Assembly (NCBI GenBank): GCA_003577245.1
Contig: QEVS01000007.1
Span: forward strand, 1 to 64,000
Source: a bacterium
Lineage (GTDB): Bacteria > Chloroflexota > Dehalococcoidia > Tepidiformales > Tepidiformaceae
Direction: 5' to 3'
DNA: 64,000 nucleotides
The notes beneath the pieces were generated by a model. The model made no database searches and was not told where the DNA came from. It saw only the letters and a list, made by a program, of their open reading frames with translations. Position numbers and translations under genes: made by a program. Positions 32,597 through 41,297 of the stretch are shown one piece after another. Numbering within the stretch: the stretch's first letter is position 1; every line of letters begins with the position of its first letter.

Positions 32597-33910
32597 CTAC
32601 AGGCAGTAGAGCTTCTCCGCCTCCCGTCGCAGCTCGGCGCGGAAGTCCGGGTGCGCCACCGAGATGAGCTCTTCGCAGCGCTGGCGCACGGACTTGCCCC
32701 CTACGTGGGCGATGCCGTGCTCGGTGACCACGTAGTCCACGAACGATCGGGGAACGGTGATGACCGTCCCTGCAGAGAGCGTTGGTACGATGCGTGAGTG
32801 GGGCACGCCGTTGACGGTGGAGACCGAGGGCAGCGCGATCACGGAGCGTCCCCCTTCGCTGTACGAGGCGGCAACCGCGAAGGTGGTCTGGCCCCCGGGA
32901 CCGCTGTAGATCCTGCCATTGAGCGTCTCGGCGGTCACCTGGCCGGTGAGGTCGACCTGGAGAGCGTTGTTGATGGCCACGAAGTTCGTTTCGCGCACCA
33001 GCATTCGCAGGTCGTCGGTGTGGCAGAAGTCCCAGAGCTCGAACTTCGGGTTCATGTGGACGCGCCGGGCCTCCTCGTCGGGGATGACGCCGAAGGCCGA
33101 GCCAACGACTTTGCCGGGCGCGACGTCCTTATAGCGTCCCGTGACCACGCCCTGATCCACCAGGTCGACGATGCCTCCGGGGATGATCTCCGTCTGAATG
33201 CCGAGATCGTGGCAATCGCCCAGGTACACTCCGAGGGCGGCAGTCACGTCACCGAACCCGATCTGGAGCGTGTCGCGGTCGTGGATGAGCTCGGTGGCAA
33301 TGAGAGTGCCGACTACTTCGGTCGCCAGGATCACTTCATCGGTGCGCGGGGGAACGGGCATCTCCTGGTCGTGGCCCGCGTTGTGTTCAACGAGGGCCGT
33401 TACCTCTGACATGTGAATGTAGTTTTCGCCGAAGGTTCGGATCAGCCGGTCATCGACTTCACAGATGATGGTCTTACCGACGTCCAGCGCCGTCCGGTTG
33501 GCCCAGAGGGCCGTGCCCATGCTCAGGTAGCCGTTTTCGTCGGGTGGCGACGTCTTGATGCAGACGACGTCGAAGGGACCGATTGCCGCCTGGATCCATG
33601 ACTGGCGGAAGTTGCCAATGGGCAGGTAGTCGCCCATGCCCGCTGCAATCTGCGCGCGGTCGGCGGGCGTTGTGAAGCACGTAACCAGGTGAAAGGCCTC
33701 CTGCGTATCGGGGCGCGACCAGACGAAAGGCGACACGTAATGGTGCACCTCGACTGCCCGGACCTCGTCTTTCCGTGCCAGGAGAGCGTTCGAGAAGGTG
33801 TTTGGACAGCTGGTGAACATGCCGAGCCAGATCCGGTCCCCGGATTTCACCAGGCCGGCGGCATCTTCCGGCGACATGAGATACTTGCCGTAGCGCACTT
33901 TCCAGTCCAT
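32597..33910 (-). CDS. class I CoA-transferase / acetyl-CoA hydrolase family (4-hydroxybutyrate CoA-transferase-like)
   Basis: A 437-residue family I CoA-transferase related to 4-hydroxybutyrate CoA-transferase and acetyl-CoA hydrolase. Recognisable segments are IKTSPPDENGYLSMG, the glycine stretch LQIGFGDVTAALGVYL, the catalytic-glutamate region DLGIQTEIIPGGIVDLVDQG, and near the C-terminus SGPGGQTTFAVAASYSEGGRS followed by VVTEHGIAHVGGKSVRQRCE. These enzymes use a glutamyl-CoA intermediate to exchange CoA between acyl donors and acids. The precise acid is unknown. GGAGGAG precedes the ATG by 10 nt. A crotonase gene lies divergently upstream, and an acyl-CoA dehydrogenase follows that, suggesting a shared acyl-CoA pathway. 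Confidence 0.88.
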   Translation of the reverse strand: MDWKVRYGKYLMSPEDAAGLVKSGDRIWLGMFTSCPNTFSNALLARKDEVRAVEVHHYVSPFVWSRPDTQEAFHLVTCFTTPADRAQIAAGMGDYLPIGNFRQSWIQAAIGPFDVVCIKTSPPDENGYLSMGTALWANRTALDVGKTIICEVDDRLIRTFGENYIHMSEVTALVEHNAGHDQEMPVPPRTDEVILATEVVGTLIATELIHDRDTLQIGFGDVTAALGVYLGDCHDLGIQTEIIPGGIVDLVDQGVVTGRYKDVAPGKVVGSAFGVIPDEEARRVHMNPKFELWDFCHTDDLRMLVRETNFVAINNALQVDLTGQVTAETLNGRIYSGPGGQTTFAVAASYSEGGRSVIALPSVSTVNGVPHSRIVPTLSAGTVITVPRSFVDYVVTEHGIAHVGGKSVRQRCEELISVAHPDFRAELRREAEKLYCL

Positions 33911-34063
33911 GGGCGGATGCTCCTCCTCGATTGATGGCCGGGTCCGCTCGCTGCGCAGAGGCCAGATTCTAGGCGATCTGAGAGCGCGATTGCACCATCG
34001 TGACTAGAATTGGGCGGCCTCCGTTGCAACGGACAGCGGATGGAGACCTTATGGAGAGAGCCC

Positions 34064-34825
34064 ATGACCACGATCCTGGTTGAGACCAGCGGCCCCGTAA
34101 TGACCGTGACGTTGAACCGCCCCGAAAAGCGGAATGCCCTCGACTCCGGGATGCTGAAGGCGATCAAGGAGGCCTTCGATGCGCCGCCGGGGCCGGGAGT
34201 ACGGGTCGCCGTGATTCGCGCCAGGGGGCAGGGATTCTGCTCCGGCCTGGACCTGCGCGAAATCACCGAAGGTGGCGGCACGCGCGGGGCGCCATCGGTG
34301 GAGGAGGCTTTCCATTCGGTGCAGGAGTACCCGCTTCCCGTTGTGGCCGTTGTGCAGGGCGATGCCATTGCCGGCGGCAACGAGCTTGCTCTGCACTGCG
34401 ACCTCGTGGTGGCATCGAAGCGGGCGCGTTTTGGCATGTCGCTCGCCCAGATCGGCCTGGCGCCGCCCTGGGAGCTCTCCTGCAAGCTGCTCGAAGTTGG
34501 GGGCCCGGTGGCTGCGCGCGAGGTGTTGTTCCTTGGCGACCCCCTGCCGGCCGAGCGGATGCACGCGCTGGGCATCATCTCCTTCATCGCCGAGCCCGGC
34601 GACCTGGAGGCCGTCGCCCAGAAGGTTATCGACCGGCTGGCGGCCAATGCGCCCATCTCTCTGCGCACGATCAAGGCGACCCTGTTGCGAGGCATGAGCT
34701 ACCGCCAGGAGATCCCCCATGCGGACATCAACGGACTGGTGGCTGCCGCCCGGCGAAGCGCCGACGCCCAGGAAGGGATCACCGCGCGGCTAGAGCGCCG
34801 GACCGCCGTTTTCCGGGGCGAGTGA
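34064..34825 (+). CDS. enoyl-CoA hydratase/isomerase (crotonase) family protein
   Basis: A 253-residue crotonase-fold protein. The CoA-binding and oxyanion-hole parts are present: VTLNRPEKRNALDS, GQGFCSGLDLREI and GDAIAGGNELALHCDLVVAS, with the first catalytic Glu of hydratases in GNELAL. The second Glu, which hydratases carry in the FGxPE-type segment, is not seen: the corresponding stretch reads FGMSLAQIGLAPPWELS. The reaction may therefore be isomerisation, C-C cleavage or hydrolysis rather than simple hydration. The ATG at 34064 is preceded by GGAGAGAG; an upstream in-frame ATG lies in poorly conserved sequence. It is divergent from the CoA-transferase gene. Confidence 0.88.
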   Translation: MTTILVETSGPVMTVTLNRPEKRNALDSGMLKAIKEAFDAPPGPGVRVAVIRARGQGFCSGLDLREITEGGGTRGAPSVEEAFHSVQEYPLPVVAVVQGDAIAGGNELALHCDLVVASKRARFGMSLAQIGLAPPWELSCKLLEVGGPVAAREVLFLGDPLPAERMHALGIISFIAEPGDLEAVAQKVIDRLAANAPISLRTIKATLLRGMSYRQEIPHADINGLVAAARRSADAQEGITARLERRTAVFRGE

Positions 34826-34830
34826 GCCGT

Positions 34831-34859
34831 TTGCGACGCGGCCGGGGCGAACGTAGACT
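34831..34859 (+). promoter_or_regulatory. promoter of the GIY-YIG gene, leaderless
   Basis: TTGCGA (34831-34836), 17 bp, TAGACT (34854-34859), then 6 nt to the ATG at 34866. This is the best-formed example of the leaderless arrangement here, with both hexamers at canonical spacing. Confidence 0.55.
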
Positions 34860-34865
34860 CCCGCC

Positions 34866-35192
34866 ATGCAACTGCGGCTGACCAGACCGTGGCGCGACCT
34901 GAATGAGGCCGAGGTTTCGCGCCTGCCGGGCCAACTCGGCGTGTACGAGCTGGCCGATGAGGACGGGCAGGTCATCTACGTGGGGTACGCCGGGGGAAAG
35001 TCTCTCTTCGGCCTGCGTAGCGCGGTCCAGGGGCACATTGGTTCAACGCGTGCCGCCAGGTTTCGCTACGAAGTGAACAGCCAGTACATGAGCCGTTACC
35101 ACGAGTTGCTGATGCTGCACGCGCGCGACGACGGTGACATCCCAGAACTGAACCGGGCGACCCATTCGCGGCGGCCCAGCCCCGTGGGTTGA
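34866..35192 (+). CDS. minimal GIY-YIG-fold protein
   Basis: A 108-residue protein that consists almost only of a GIY-YIG-like core: GVY at 25-27 (LPGQLGVYELADEDG), YVG at 38-40 (QVIYVGYAGG), Arg51 in FGLRSAV and Glu80 in SRYHELLMLHA, matching the order of the catalytic Tyr, Tyr, Arg and Glu of that nuclease fold. There is no UvrC-like or endonuclease partner domain. Small GIY-YIG proteins (YhbQ/UPF0213-like) have poorly known roles in DNA processing. A well-formed leaderless promoter precedes it; the acyl-CoA dehydrogenase gene follows 28 bases later. Confidence 0.72.
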   Translation: MQLRLTRPWRDLNEAEVSRLPGQLGVYELADEDGQVIYVGYAGGKSLFGLRSAVQGHIGSTRAARFRYEVNSQYMSRYHELLMLHARDDGDIPELNRATHSRRPSPVG

Positions 35193-35220
35193 GACCCTAA
35201 CCTGAACGCGAGGCGAACCG

Positions 35221-36387
35221 GTGGACCTTGAGCTTTCGGAAGAGCAACGCCTGATTGTCGACACCGTGCGCAAGTTCGTGCGCGAGGAGATCGTCCCGCT
35301 CGAAGCAGACCTGGACCCCGACGCCAGCGACCTGGAGCCAGCGGACTACGCGAGGCTGGCGGCCCAGACGAAGGAGATGGGGTTCTACGGGCTCGATATC
35401 CCGGCCGAGTACGGCGGCCCCGGGATCGACACCACCACGCGCACCCTCATGGCCATCGAGATGTCGCAGCATCGCGCCGGGCTTTATGCACCCTGCTACG
35501 GCGTCTTCGGCGGCGCGGGCCTGGCGCAATTGTACGAGGCCAACGACGACCAGAAGCAGCGCTACCTCTACCCCACCCTGCGCGGCGAAAAGCAGGGCTT
35601 CTTTGGACTGACCGAGCCCTCCGGCGGCAGCGACCCCGCCCGCGCCATCCAGACCAGCGCCGTGAAGGACGGCGACGACTGGGTTCTCAACGGCTCGAAG
35701 ATCTTCATCAGTGGCGCCGATACGGCCGACTTCGGCATCGTCTTCGCCCGCAGCGACGCTGCCAGGGGGCGTGAGGGCATCACCTGCTTCATCGTCGACG
35801 CGGACATGCCCGGATTCCACGTCCGCCGGGTGGTGCACACGCTCCGCTCCACGCACTACGCCACCGAGCTGCAGTTCGACAACCTGCGTGTGCCGGCCGC
35901 CAATGTCCTGGGCGAGGTGAACCGCGGCTTCGCCATTGCCAACGATCGGCTCACGCGCCAGCGAATCCCCTATGCGGCCGGGTGCATCGGTGTGGCCGTG
36001 AAGGCGCAGGAGATGGCGATCGCCTATTCAAAGCAACGGGAGACCTTCGGCGACCTCCTCGCCAACCGCCAGGCGATCCAGTGGATGATCGTCGACAACG
36101 AGATCGACATCCGCACCAGCCGGTGGTTGACCCTCCACGCCGCCGACCTGGCAGACCGGAACCGGCCCTTCCGGACGGAGGCGGCGATGGCGAAGCTCGT
36201 GGCCAGCGAAGCGGGGGGCCGGGTTGTAGACCGCTCGATGCAGATTCACGGCGGCTATGGCATGACCAAGGACCTCCCTCTCGAACGGTGGTACCGGGAG
36301 ATTCGCATCCGCCGCATCGGCGAAGGGCCCAGCGAGGTGCAGCGCCACATCATGGCCCGCGACCTGCTGGGGAGCTCATTCCACTAG
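35221..36387 (+). CDS. acyl-CoA dehydrogenase
   Basis: A 388-residue FAD flavoprotein that oxidises acyl-CoA to enoyl-CoA and passes electrons to electron-transfer flavoprotein. Conserved parts are FGLTEPSGGSDPARA, DWVLNGSKIFISGA, the QRETFGDLLANRQAIQW helix, MQIHGGYGMTKDLPLERWYRE and the closing IGEGPSEVQRHIMAR, which contains the catalytic-base Glu position (EG-x-x-E). Chain-length preference cannot be read from sequence. Starts with GTG; a TAACCT box lies 17 bases before it. With the crotonase and CoA-transferases nearby it supports beta-oxidation-like metabolism of organic acids. Confidence 0.93.
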   Translation: MDLELSEEQRLIVDTVRKFVREEIVPLEADLDPDASDLEPADYARLAAQTKEMGFYGLDIPAEYGGPGIDTTTRTLMAIEMSQHRAGLYAPCYGVFGGAGLAQLYEANDDQKQRYLYPTLRGEKQGFFGLTEPSGGSDPARAIQTSAVKDGDDWVLNGSKIFISGADTADFGIVFARSDAARGREGITCFIVDADMPGFHVRRVVHTLRSTHYATELQFDNLRVPAANVLGEVNRGFAIANDRLTRQRIPYAAGCIGVAVKAQEMAIAYSKQRETFGDLLANRQAIQWMIVDNEIDIRTSRWLTLHAADLADRNRPFRTEAAMAKLVASEAGGRVVDRSMQIHGGYGMTKDLPLERWYREIRIRRIGEGPSEVQRHIMARDLLGSSFH

Positions 36388-36535
36388 CATTCCCCCTTGA
36401 CCGGCACGCTACGATCGGTCGTGGGGGCCCGGGAAACGGCCGTGCGCCCCTGCCCGGCGGGCCGGTTGGGCCTCGCAGGGCGAGTCGCTTTCGCCCACGC
36501 TATGCAGCGTGCGAAGCACCATGAGGAGGGTTCTG

Positions 36536-36889
36536 ATGGCTGAACGGCCCGTTCCAGTAGGCAATTACGAGCTTCTCGAAGACTTCGAAAGCCCGGCCGC
36601 GACCGTGCGTGTGCTGCGCATGGCGCGTACGGGGCAGGCGGTAGAGCGCCACGTGCACGAACGATCGGCCCAGATTTACGTTGCCCTGCAAGGGCGCGTG
36701 CGCGTGGAGATCGACGGGCGGGTGGCGGAGCTCGAGCCGTACCACGCCATGAACGTCCCCGCCGGGGCTGTCCATGGGGCGGCACCGGTAGGCGAAAGCG
36801 CCATTGTGATGAACATCTCCGTGCCCCCGCTCGGCGCCGACGATCAGATTCCCGTTCCCCGGTTCGAGCCTGCAATGGAAGCCGGGTAG
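36536..36889 (+). CDS. single-domain cupin protein
   Basis: A 117-residue small beta-barrel. Cupin motif 1 is ERHVHERSAQIYVALQGRVR (His39 and His41, then Gln46 replacing the usual Glu) and motif 2 is around MNVPAGAVHGAAPVG. It probably binds one metal ion. Small cupins serve as sugar isomerases, dioxygenases or sensors, and nothing here selects among them. The ATG at 36536 follows GAGGAGG at 8 nt; an upstream in-frame start is not conserved. The kinase fusion gene begins 24 bases downstream on the same strand, so the two are likely cotranscribed. Confidence 0.8.
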   Translation: MAERPVPVGNYELLEDFESPAATVRVLRMARTGQAVERHVHERSAQIYVALQGRVRVEIDGRVAELEPYHAMNVPAGAVHGAAPVGESAIVMNISVPPLGADDQIPVPRFEPAMEAG

Positions 36890-36913
36890 ACCTTTCGCCA
36901 CGCAAAGGCGGGT

Positions 36914-38575
36914 ATGACACCGTTCGGCGGCACCCATGATCACCCCCCGGCGGCGCTGCTGAAGGCGCTGCGAGACCCGGCCTTCTACGCGGCTGACGGC
37001 CCCGTCGAGGTGCGAGAAACGCACGCTTCGCTCGTGTTCCTCGTTGGGGCCGACGCGTACAAGCTGAAGAAGCCGGTCGACTTCGGGTTCCTGGACTATT
37101 CCACGCTCGCGCGTCGGCGGCTGATGTGCCGGCGAGAGGTCGAGCTGAACCGGCGGCTGGCCCCGGGCGTCTACCTCGGGGTTGTCCCCGTGACTCGGGA
37201 GCGGGAGGGGTTCGCGCTGGGTGGGCGTGGAGCAGTCATCGATTGCCTGGTGCACATGCGGCGGCTCAACGACGGGAATTCGCTGTCGGCGCTGGTCAGG
37301 CGGAGAGAGGCGACGGAGGCCGGGGTGCGCCGCGTGGCCCGGAAGATCGCGGCGTTTCACTCCGGGGCAGGGCGCGGCCCCGCGATTGACGCCTTTGGAC
37401 GCCCTTCCGCGATCGCGCGCAACCACGAAGAAAACTTCGCCCAGGTGCGCCCATTCGTGGGGCACGCCATTCCCGGGGAGACCTTCACGGAGATCACCGA
37501 AGCGGCGCGCAGGTTCCTCAAGGAGCAGCGGCCGGCCCTGCTGGCCCGCATCGCGGGAGGACACATCCGCGACGGCCATGGCGACCTCCGGGCCGAACAC
37601 GTCTACATGGAGAACGGCGTGGAGATCATCGACTGCATCGAGTTCACCCGCCGCTTCCGTTACGCCGACACGGCCGCCGATGCCGGCTTCCTTGCGATGG
37701 ACCTGGAGGCGCATGGAGTCCCCGATCTGGCCCGTGCGTTCGTGGCTGAGTACACCCACGCGTCGGCGGACGAGATGGGACCGGTACTGGGCTTCTACCA
37801 GTGCTACCGGGCGTTTACGCGCGGCAAGGTAGCCTGCCTCCGGTGGGCACAGCCCGGCCAGGAGCAGGCGGCGCGCGATTCAGAGCTGGCGGAAGCGCGG
37901 CGCTTCTTTCACCTCGCGCTCAAGTACGCGCGGGGAGGCGGAGGCCCGGTGCTCATTCTGATGTGCGGGCTGACGGGGACCGGCAAATCGACCCTGGCCG
38001 CGGCGCTCGGGGAGGTCCTGGCGGCCGAGGTTGTCACAGCGGATGAGGTGAGAAAACGGATGGCGGGAGTTCCCGCAGAGGCAGGCCGGGATGAGCCGCT
38101 CGACACCGGCCTGTATGCGCCCGCCATGAACGCGCAGGTCTACGAGGCTCTCCATGCCGCCGCCGAATGCACACTCAGACGCGGCCGGAACGTCATCCTT
38201 GACGCGACCTACCGCCGCCGGAGCGACCGCGCGGCGGCCGGAACGATGGCGCGACGCCTGGGCGCTGAGCTGTTTGTGATTGAATGCACTGCTCCAGAAC
38301 GGGCCGTGCGCGAACGGATCGAGCGCCGGCGCAACGAAGGTGGAGGCTGGTCCGATGGCCGTTGGGAGGTTTACCTGCAGCAGCGCGCCGCGTTCGAGCC
38401 TCTGGAGGAGCTGCGCGAGAGGGAGCGAATTGCCATCGACACCACGCAGCCTCTCGCCGTCCAGGTCGCCGAAGCGCTGTGGGCCCTTGAGCACCGCCTG
38501 CAGGCGGTGTCACCGTCCCGCGAGGGCGCCAGCCGGGTGCAGGTGCCTGGCAAACCAGTCGATGGTGGCCTCTGA
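36914..38575 (+). CDS. bifunctional APH-like phosphotransferase / AAA P-loop kinase fusion
   Basis: A 553-residue two-domain protein. Residues 1-335 form an aminoglycoside-phosphotransferase-like kinase fold: AYKLKKPVDFGFLDY near the ATP site, catalytic HGDLRAEHV (222-230) and the metal-binding DCIEF (240-244). Residues 345-530 are a P-loop kinase with Walker A GLTGTGKST (352-360) and ILDATYRRR as the second motif. The same fusion is widespread in bacteria (COG2187 plus COG0645) and its substrate is unknown; calling it antibiotic resistance would be unjustified. The last 66 bases overlap the convergent hydrolase gene. Upstream cupin likely cotranscribed. Confidence 0.88.
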   Translation: MTPFGGTHDHPPAALLKALRDPAFYAADGPVEVRETHASLVFLVGADAYKLKKPVDFGFLDYSTLARRRLMCRREVELNRRLAPGVYLGVVPVTREREGFALGGRGAVIDCLVHMRRLNDGNSLSALVRRREATEAGVRRVARKIAAFHSGAGRGPAIDAFGRPSAIARNHEENFAQVRPFVGHAIPGETFTEITEAARRFLKEQRPALLARIAGGHIRDGHGDLRAEHVYMENGVEIIDCIEFTRRFRYADTAADAGFLAMDLEAHGVPDLARAFVAEYTHASADEMGPVLGFYQCYRAFTRGKVACLRWAQPGQEQAARDSELAEARRFFHLALKYARGGGGPVLILMCGLTGTGKSTLAAALGEVLAAEVVTADEVRKRMAGVPAEAGRDEPLDTGLYAPAMNAQVYEALHAAAECTLRRGRNVILDATYRRRSDRAAAGTMARRLGAELFVIECTAPERAVRERIERRRNEGGGWSDGRWEVYLQQRAAFEPLEELRERERIAIDTTQPLAVQVAEALWALEHRLQAVSPSREGASRVQVPGKPVDGGL

Positions 38576-39151
38576 AGCGCGCTGGAGGGCGCCGGTCTCT
38601 TCGAAAAGGTGCCCTGCGCCCGGGATCACTTCGAGCTTGACCATGGGCACGCCTTCGGCCGCGGCCCTCACGCCCCAGAGCAGCGGGTCGGCCGATCCGA
38701 TTATCACCAGCGTGGGCACATGAACACTGCGGAGCTCGCCCGCCATGATGGGCGGGGCGCGGAGAACCATGGCGGCGGGCGCGATTCTTCCGCCGGCCAG
38801 CGCTTCGAGCGCGAGCACTCCGCCCAGGCTTGAACCGGCGATGCCCACACGCTGCGCGTCTATCTCCGGCAGGGCACGCGCCCGGTCGAAGGCGGCGATC
38901 ACGTCCTCGGCCGAACCCGCCAAACCGGACGGGTCAGGGTCGGACTGCCCGTGGCCGCTCAGGTCAAAGAGCAGGGCCGCGATGCCGTGATCGACGAGGT
39001 GCCCGGCAATGACCACGTTTCGCGGCGAGTCGCTGTCGCTGCCGAGGCCATGGACAAAGAGCACGCAGGGAAACGCGCCGCTCCCTTGAGGGGTGAGAAG
39101 CCGCGCCGCAAGCCGCACACCATCGCGCTGGACGGTTACTTCGCGGCTCAC
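38510..39151 (-). CDS. alpha/beta hydrolase (dienelactone hydrolase/acyl-peptidase-like)
   Basis: A 213-residue alpha/beta-hydrolase. FVHGLGSDSDSPRN supplies the oxyanion region, Ser108 in IAGSSLGGVLA is the nucleophile, GSADPLLWG carries the acid and PGAGHLFEE the histidine. Similar enzymes are small esterases or dienelactone-hydrolase relatives with broad substrates. Its ATG overlaps the stop of the phosphoribosyltransferase gene by 4 bases (ATGA), so they form a translationally coupled pair; this pairing of a phosphoribosyltransferase with an alpha/beta-hydrolase is common in bacterial genomes and sometimes occurs as a fusion. The 3' end overlaps the convergent kinase fusion by 66 bases. 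Confidence 0.88.
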   Translation of the reverse strand: MSREVTVQRDGVRLAARLLTPQGSGAFPCVLFVHGLGSDSDSPRNVVIAGHLVDHGIAALLFDLSGHGQSDPDPSGLAGSAEDVIAAFDRARALPEIDAQRVGIAGSSLGGVLALEALAGGRIAPAAMVLRAPPIMAGELRSVHVPTLVIIGSADPLLWGVRAAAEGVPMVKLEVIPGAGHLFEETGALQRASEATIDWFARHLHPAGALAGR

Positions 39152-39798
39152 CCCGCCACCGTGCCCTGTTGGAACCCGGCGAGGCAGCGCCGCACTTCGT
39201 CATCGCCGATGGGACGGAAGTCCACGTAGAACTGCCCAATCGCGTAGAAATCCCCCTCAATGAACGGGCAGACTACCTGGTCGGCTTCCTCCCGCATGCG
39301 CTCAAGTGACTCCGGTGGCGCCACCGGCACGGCGAGGATGACGCGCCGCGCCCCTGCTGCCTTCATGGCGCGGATGGCCGCCAGGGCGGTGGCCCCGGTG
39401 GCCAGGCCATCATCAACAACGAGCACGGTGCGGCCTGCGGCCGGCGGGCGCCGGTGGCCATCAAAGACCTCCTCGCGGCGGCGCGCCTCTCCTGCCTGGA
39501 ACTGCTTCTCCTGCTCCAGGTAACGGTCGTCGGCTCCCGCGGCAACCGCGAGTGACTCGTTGATCCAGGCCACGCCGTCCGACGTAATCGCACCGATGGC
39601 GAGCTCGGGCTGGTGGGGAGCGCGCAGCTTGCGGGCCACCACAACTCCGAGGTCGCCGTTGAGTTCACGGGCAACTGCGGCGGCGACAACAACACCGCCG
39701 CGCGGGATGCCAAGCACCAGGGGGTGGTCGAGCAGCAATGGACGGAGAGCCTGAGCCAGGCGTTGGCCGGCGTCGTCACGGTCTCGAAAAAGCGTCAT
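39148..39798 (-). CDS. phosphoribosyltransferase family protein
   Basis: A 216-residue type I phosphoribosyltransferase-fold protein. The PRPP-binding loop is VLVVDDGLATGATALAA (125-141); VLGIPRGGVVVAAAVARELN (28-47) and ARKLRAPHQPELAIGA (55-70) are typical of the group sometimes fused to hydrolases. The nucleobase acceptor is unknown, and many of these proteins have no demonstrated transferase activity. The ATG at 39798 follows GGAAGGAGG, a strong ribosome binding site; an upstream extension would be unconserved. It is translationally coupled to the hydrolase through a 4-base overlap. Confidence 0.88.
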   Translation of the reverse strand: MTLFRDRDDAGQRLAQALRPLLLDHPLVLGIPRGGVVVAAAVARELNGDLGVVVARKLRAPHQPELAIGAITSDGVAWINESLAVAAGADDRYLEQEKQFQAGEARRREEVFDGHRRPPAAGRTVLVVDDGLATGATALAAIRAMKAAGARRVILAVPVAPPESLERMREEADQVVCPFIEGDFYAIGQFYVDFRPIGDDEVRRCLAGFQQGTVAG

Positions 39799-39909
39799 GG
39801 CCCGCCTCCTTCCGAGACTGATCGCCTCGGGGTGAGCGTAGGTACGGCGGCGCATCCCGCGTCATGGCCAATGGTGCCCGGATTATGGCACCGAATGAAC
39901 CCTCGGTGT

Positions 39910-41184
39910 CTAGCGAATTACACCCTTGCTCCGCATGTGGTCGATATCCTCGGGCGTGAACCCGGCATGCATAAGCACCGAGTCCGTGTTCCCGCCGAGG
40001 GTTGGGCTCGGCCCCTGCGGCGCAAGGGGCGTTTCCGACATCTGGAAGGGCGGCCCCACCATGCGCATATGGCCAAGGAGCTCATGGTCCAGCTCCGCGA
40101 CCAGGCCGTTCTCGAGCGTCTGCGGGTGCTCGAACAGCTCCTCGATGAAGTGGAGGGCGCCCGCGGGAACGCCATGGTCTTCAAAAGTCTGCGCCCATTC
40201 CTCGGTTGACCGCGTCATGAAGAGCGCCTCGGCTTCGGCCACCAGGCGGGGCCCTTCTTCGTCCCAGCCTTCGGGCGCCACCTCGAAGCCCCCGTTTGGC
40301 CTGAAACGCGAATCCTTCAGTCCGGTAGCTGCGAGCACCTTCAACCGGAGGGCATTGCTCAGGGCGCCAATGGCGATGAAGCCATCGCTAGTCTGGTAGA
40401 CGCGGTAGTAGATGTTGCCTGCCACAACCGGGCGGAAGCGGTTGTGGACCTGGACCTGTTCCAGGAACGATTGGCGGTCGAGCCGGGCCTGGTGGACGTG
40501 TTGCAGCATCTGGGGCAGCGTCTCGCCATCCCAGGCGTCAATGAAGGTGAACTGCGAGGTCTGCATCGCGATGGCCGTACCCATCAACGTGCTGTCGATG
40601 CGCTGTCCCTTGCCTGTCTTTTCGCGGACGTAGAGGGCGGCAGAGATGCTGTTGGCCATCTGAATGCCGGTGGCGTAGTCGGCCACGGCCGGGTAGATGT
40701 AGGTGGGGACTTCGCCCGACATCTTCGCCTCACCGGCCATGAGGCCCGTCATGGCCTGGACGACGATGTCATAGCCGCCACGGCGGGCGAGGGGGCCCTT
40801 GCGCCCGAAGGCGGTGTTCTCGCAGTAGATGAGGCGCGGGTTGAGGGCGCTCAGGGTTTCGTAGTCAATGCGAAGCTGCTCAGCGACACCCGGCCGGTAG
40901 TTAATGACAACTACGTCCGCATCTTTCACCATGCGGTGGATTGCGTCCTGGGCTTCCGGGCGCGACATGTCCATGGCAACGCCCTTCTTGCCCCGGTTGA
41001 GGCTGGCGAAGACGCGCGATTCCTTCGGAACGAGTTCGACCATAAGGCGCCAGGGCTCGCCTTCGAGCGGCTCGAACTTGACGACGTCTGCTCCCATGTC
41101 AGCCAGTAACATGCAACAGAAGGGGCCGGCGATGATCTGGGTGAACTCCAGGACCTTGACGCCAGCGAGCGGACCGGATGCCAT
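39910..41184 (-). CDS. CaiB/BaiF CoA-transferase family III protein
   Basis: A 424-residue family III CoA-transferase, third of its kind in the window. It begins PLAGVKVLEFTQIIAGPFCC, LADMGADVVKFEPLEGEPWR, has LNRGKKGVAMDMSRPEAQDA, the NYRPGVAEQLRIDYE region and the catalytic Asp in AVADYATGIQMAN, 21 positions before the KTG motif. The substrate pair is unknown. GGGGGA precedes the ATG at 41184 at 6 nt; an ATG 12 bases further upstream overlaps that site. It is divergent from the cyclase gene. Confidence 0.92.
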   Translation of the reverse strand: MASGPLAGVKVLEFTQIIAGPFCCMLLADMGADVVKFEPLEGEPWRLMVELVPKESRVFASLNRGKKGVAMDMSRPEAQDAIHRMVKDADVVVINYRPGVAEQLRIDYETLSALNPRLIYCENTAFGRKGPLARRGGYDIVVQAMTGLMAGEAKMSGEVPTYIYPAVADYATGIQMANSISAALYVREKTGKGQRIDSTLMGTAIAMQTSQFTFIDAWDGETLPQMLQHVHQARLDRQSFLEQVQVHNRFRPVVAGNIYYRVYQTSDGFIAIGALSNALRLKVLAATGLKDSRFRPNGGFEVAPEGWDEEGPRLVAEAEALFMTRSTEEWAQTFEDHGVPAGALHFIEELFEHPQTLENGLVAELDHELLGHMRMVGPPFQMSETPLAPQGPSPTLGGNTDSVLMHAGFTPEDIDHMRSKGVIR

Positions 41185-41297
41185 ACATTCCCCCATTCAG
41201 CGATGCTGCGAAGTGGGGCAATTCTAACGTGAACGTCAGATTCTCGCGCCAGCAGCCGAGTGGCCCGGACGCAACCTGCCTTGAGGAGGGCCGAACC

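Noticed and set aside
36914-38575. Aminoglycoside resistance gene
   Set aside because: The APH-like fold is fused to a P-loop kinase, a widespread arrangement of unknown substrate; no evidence supports antibiotic modification.
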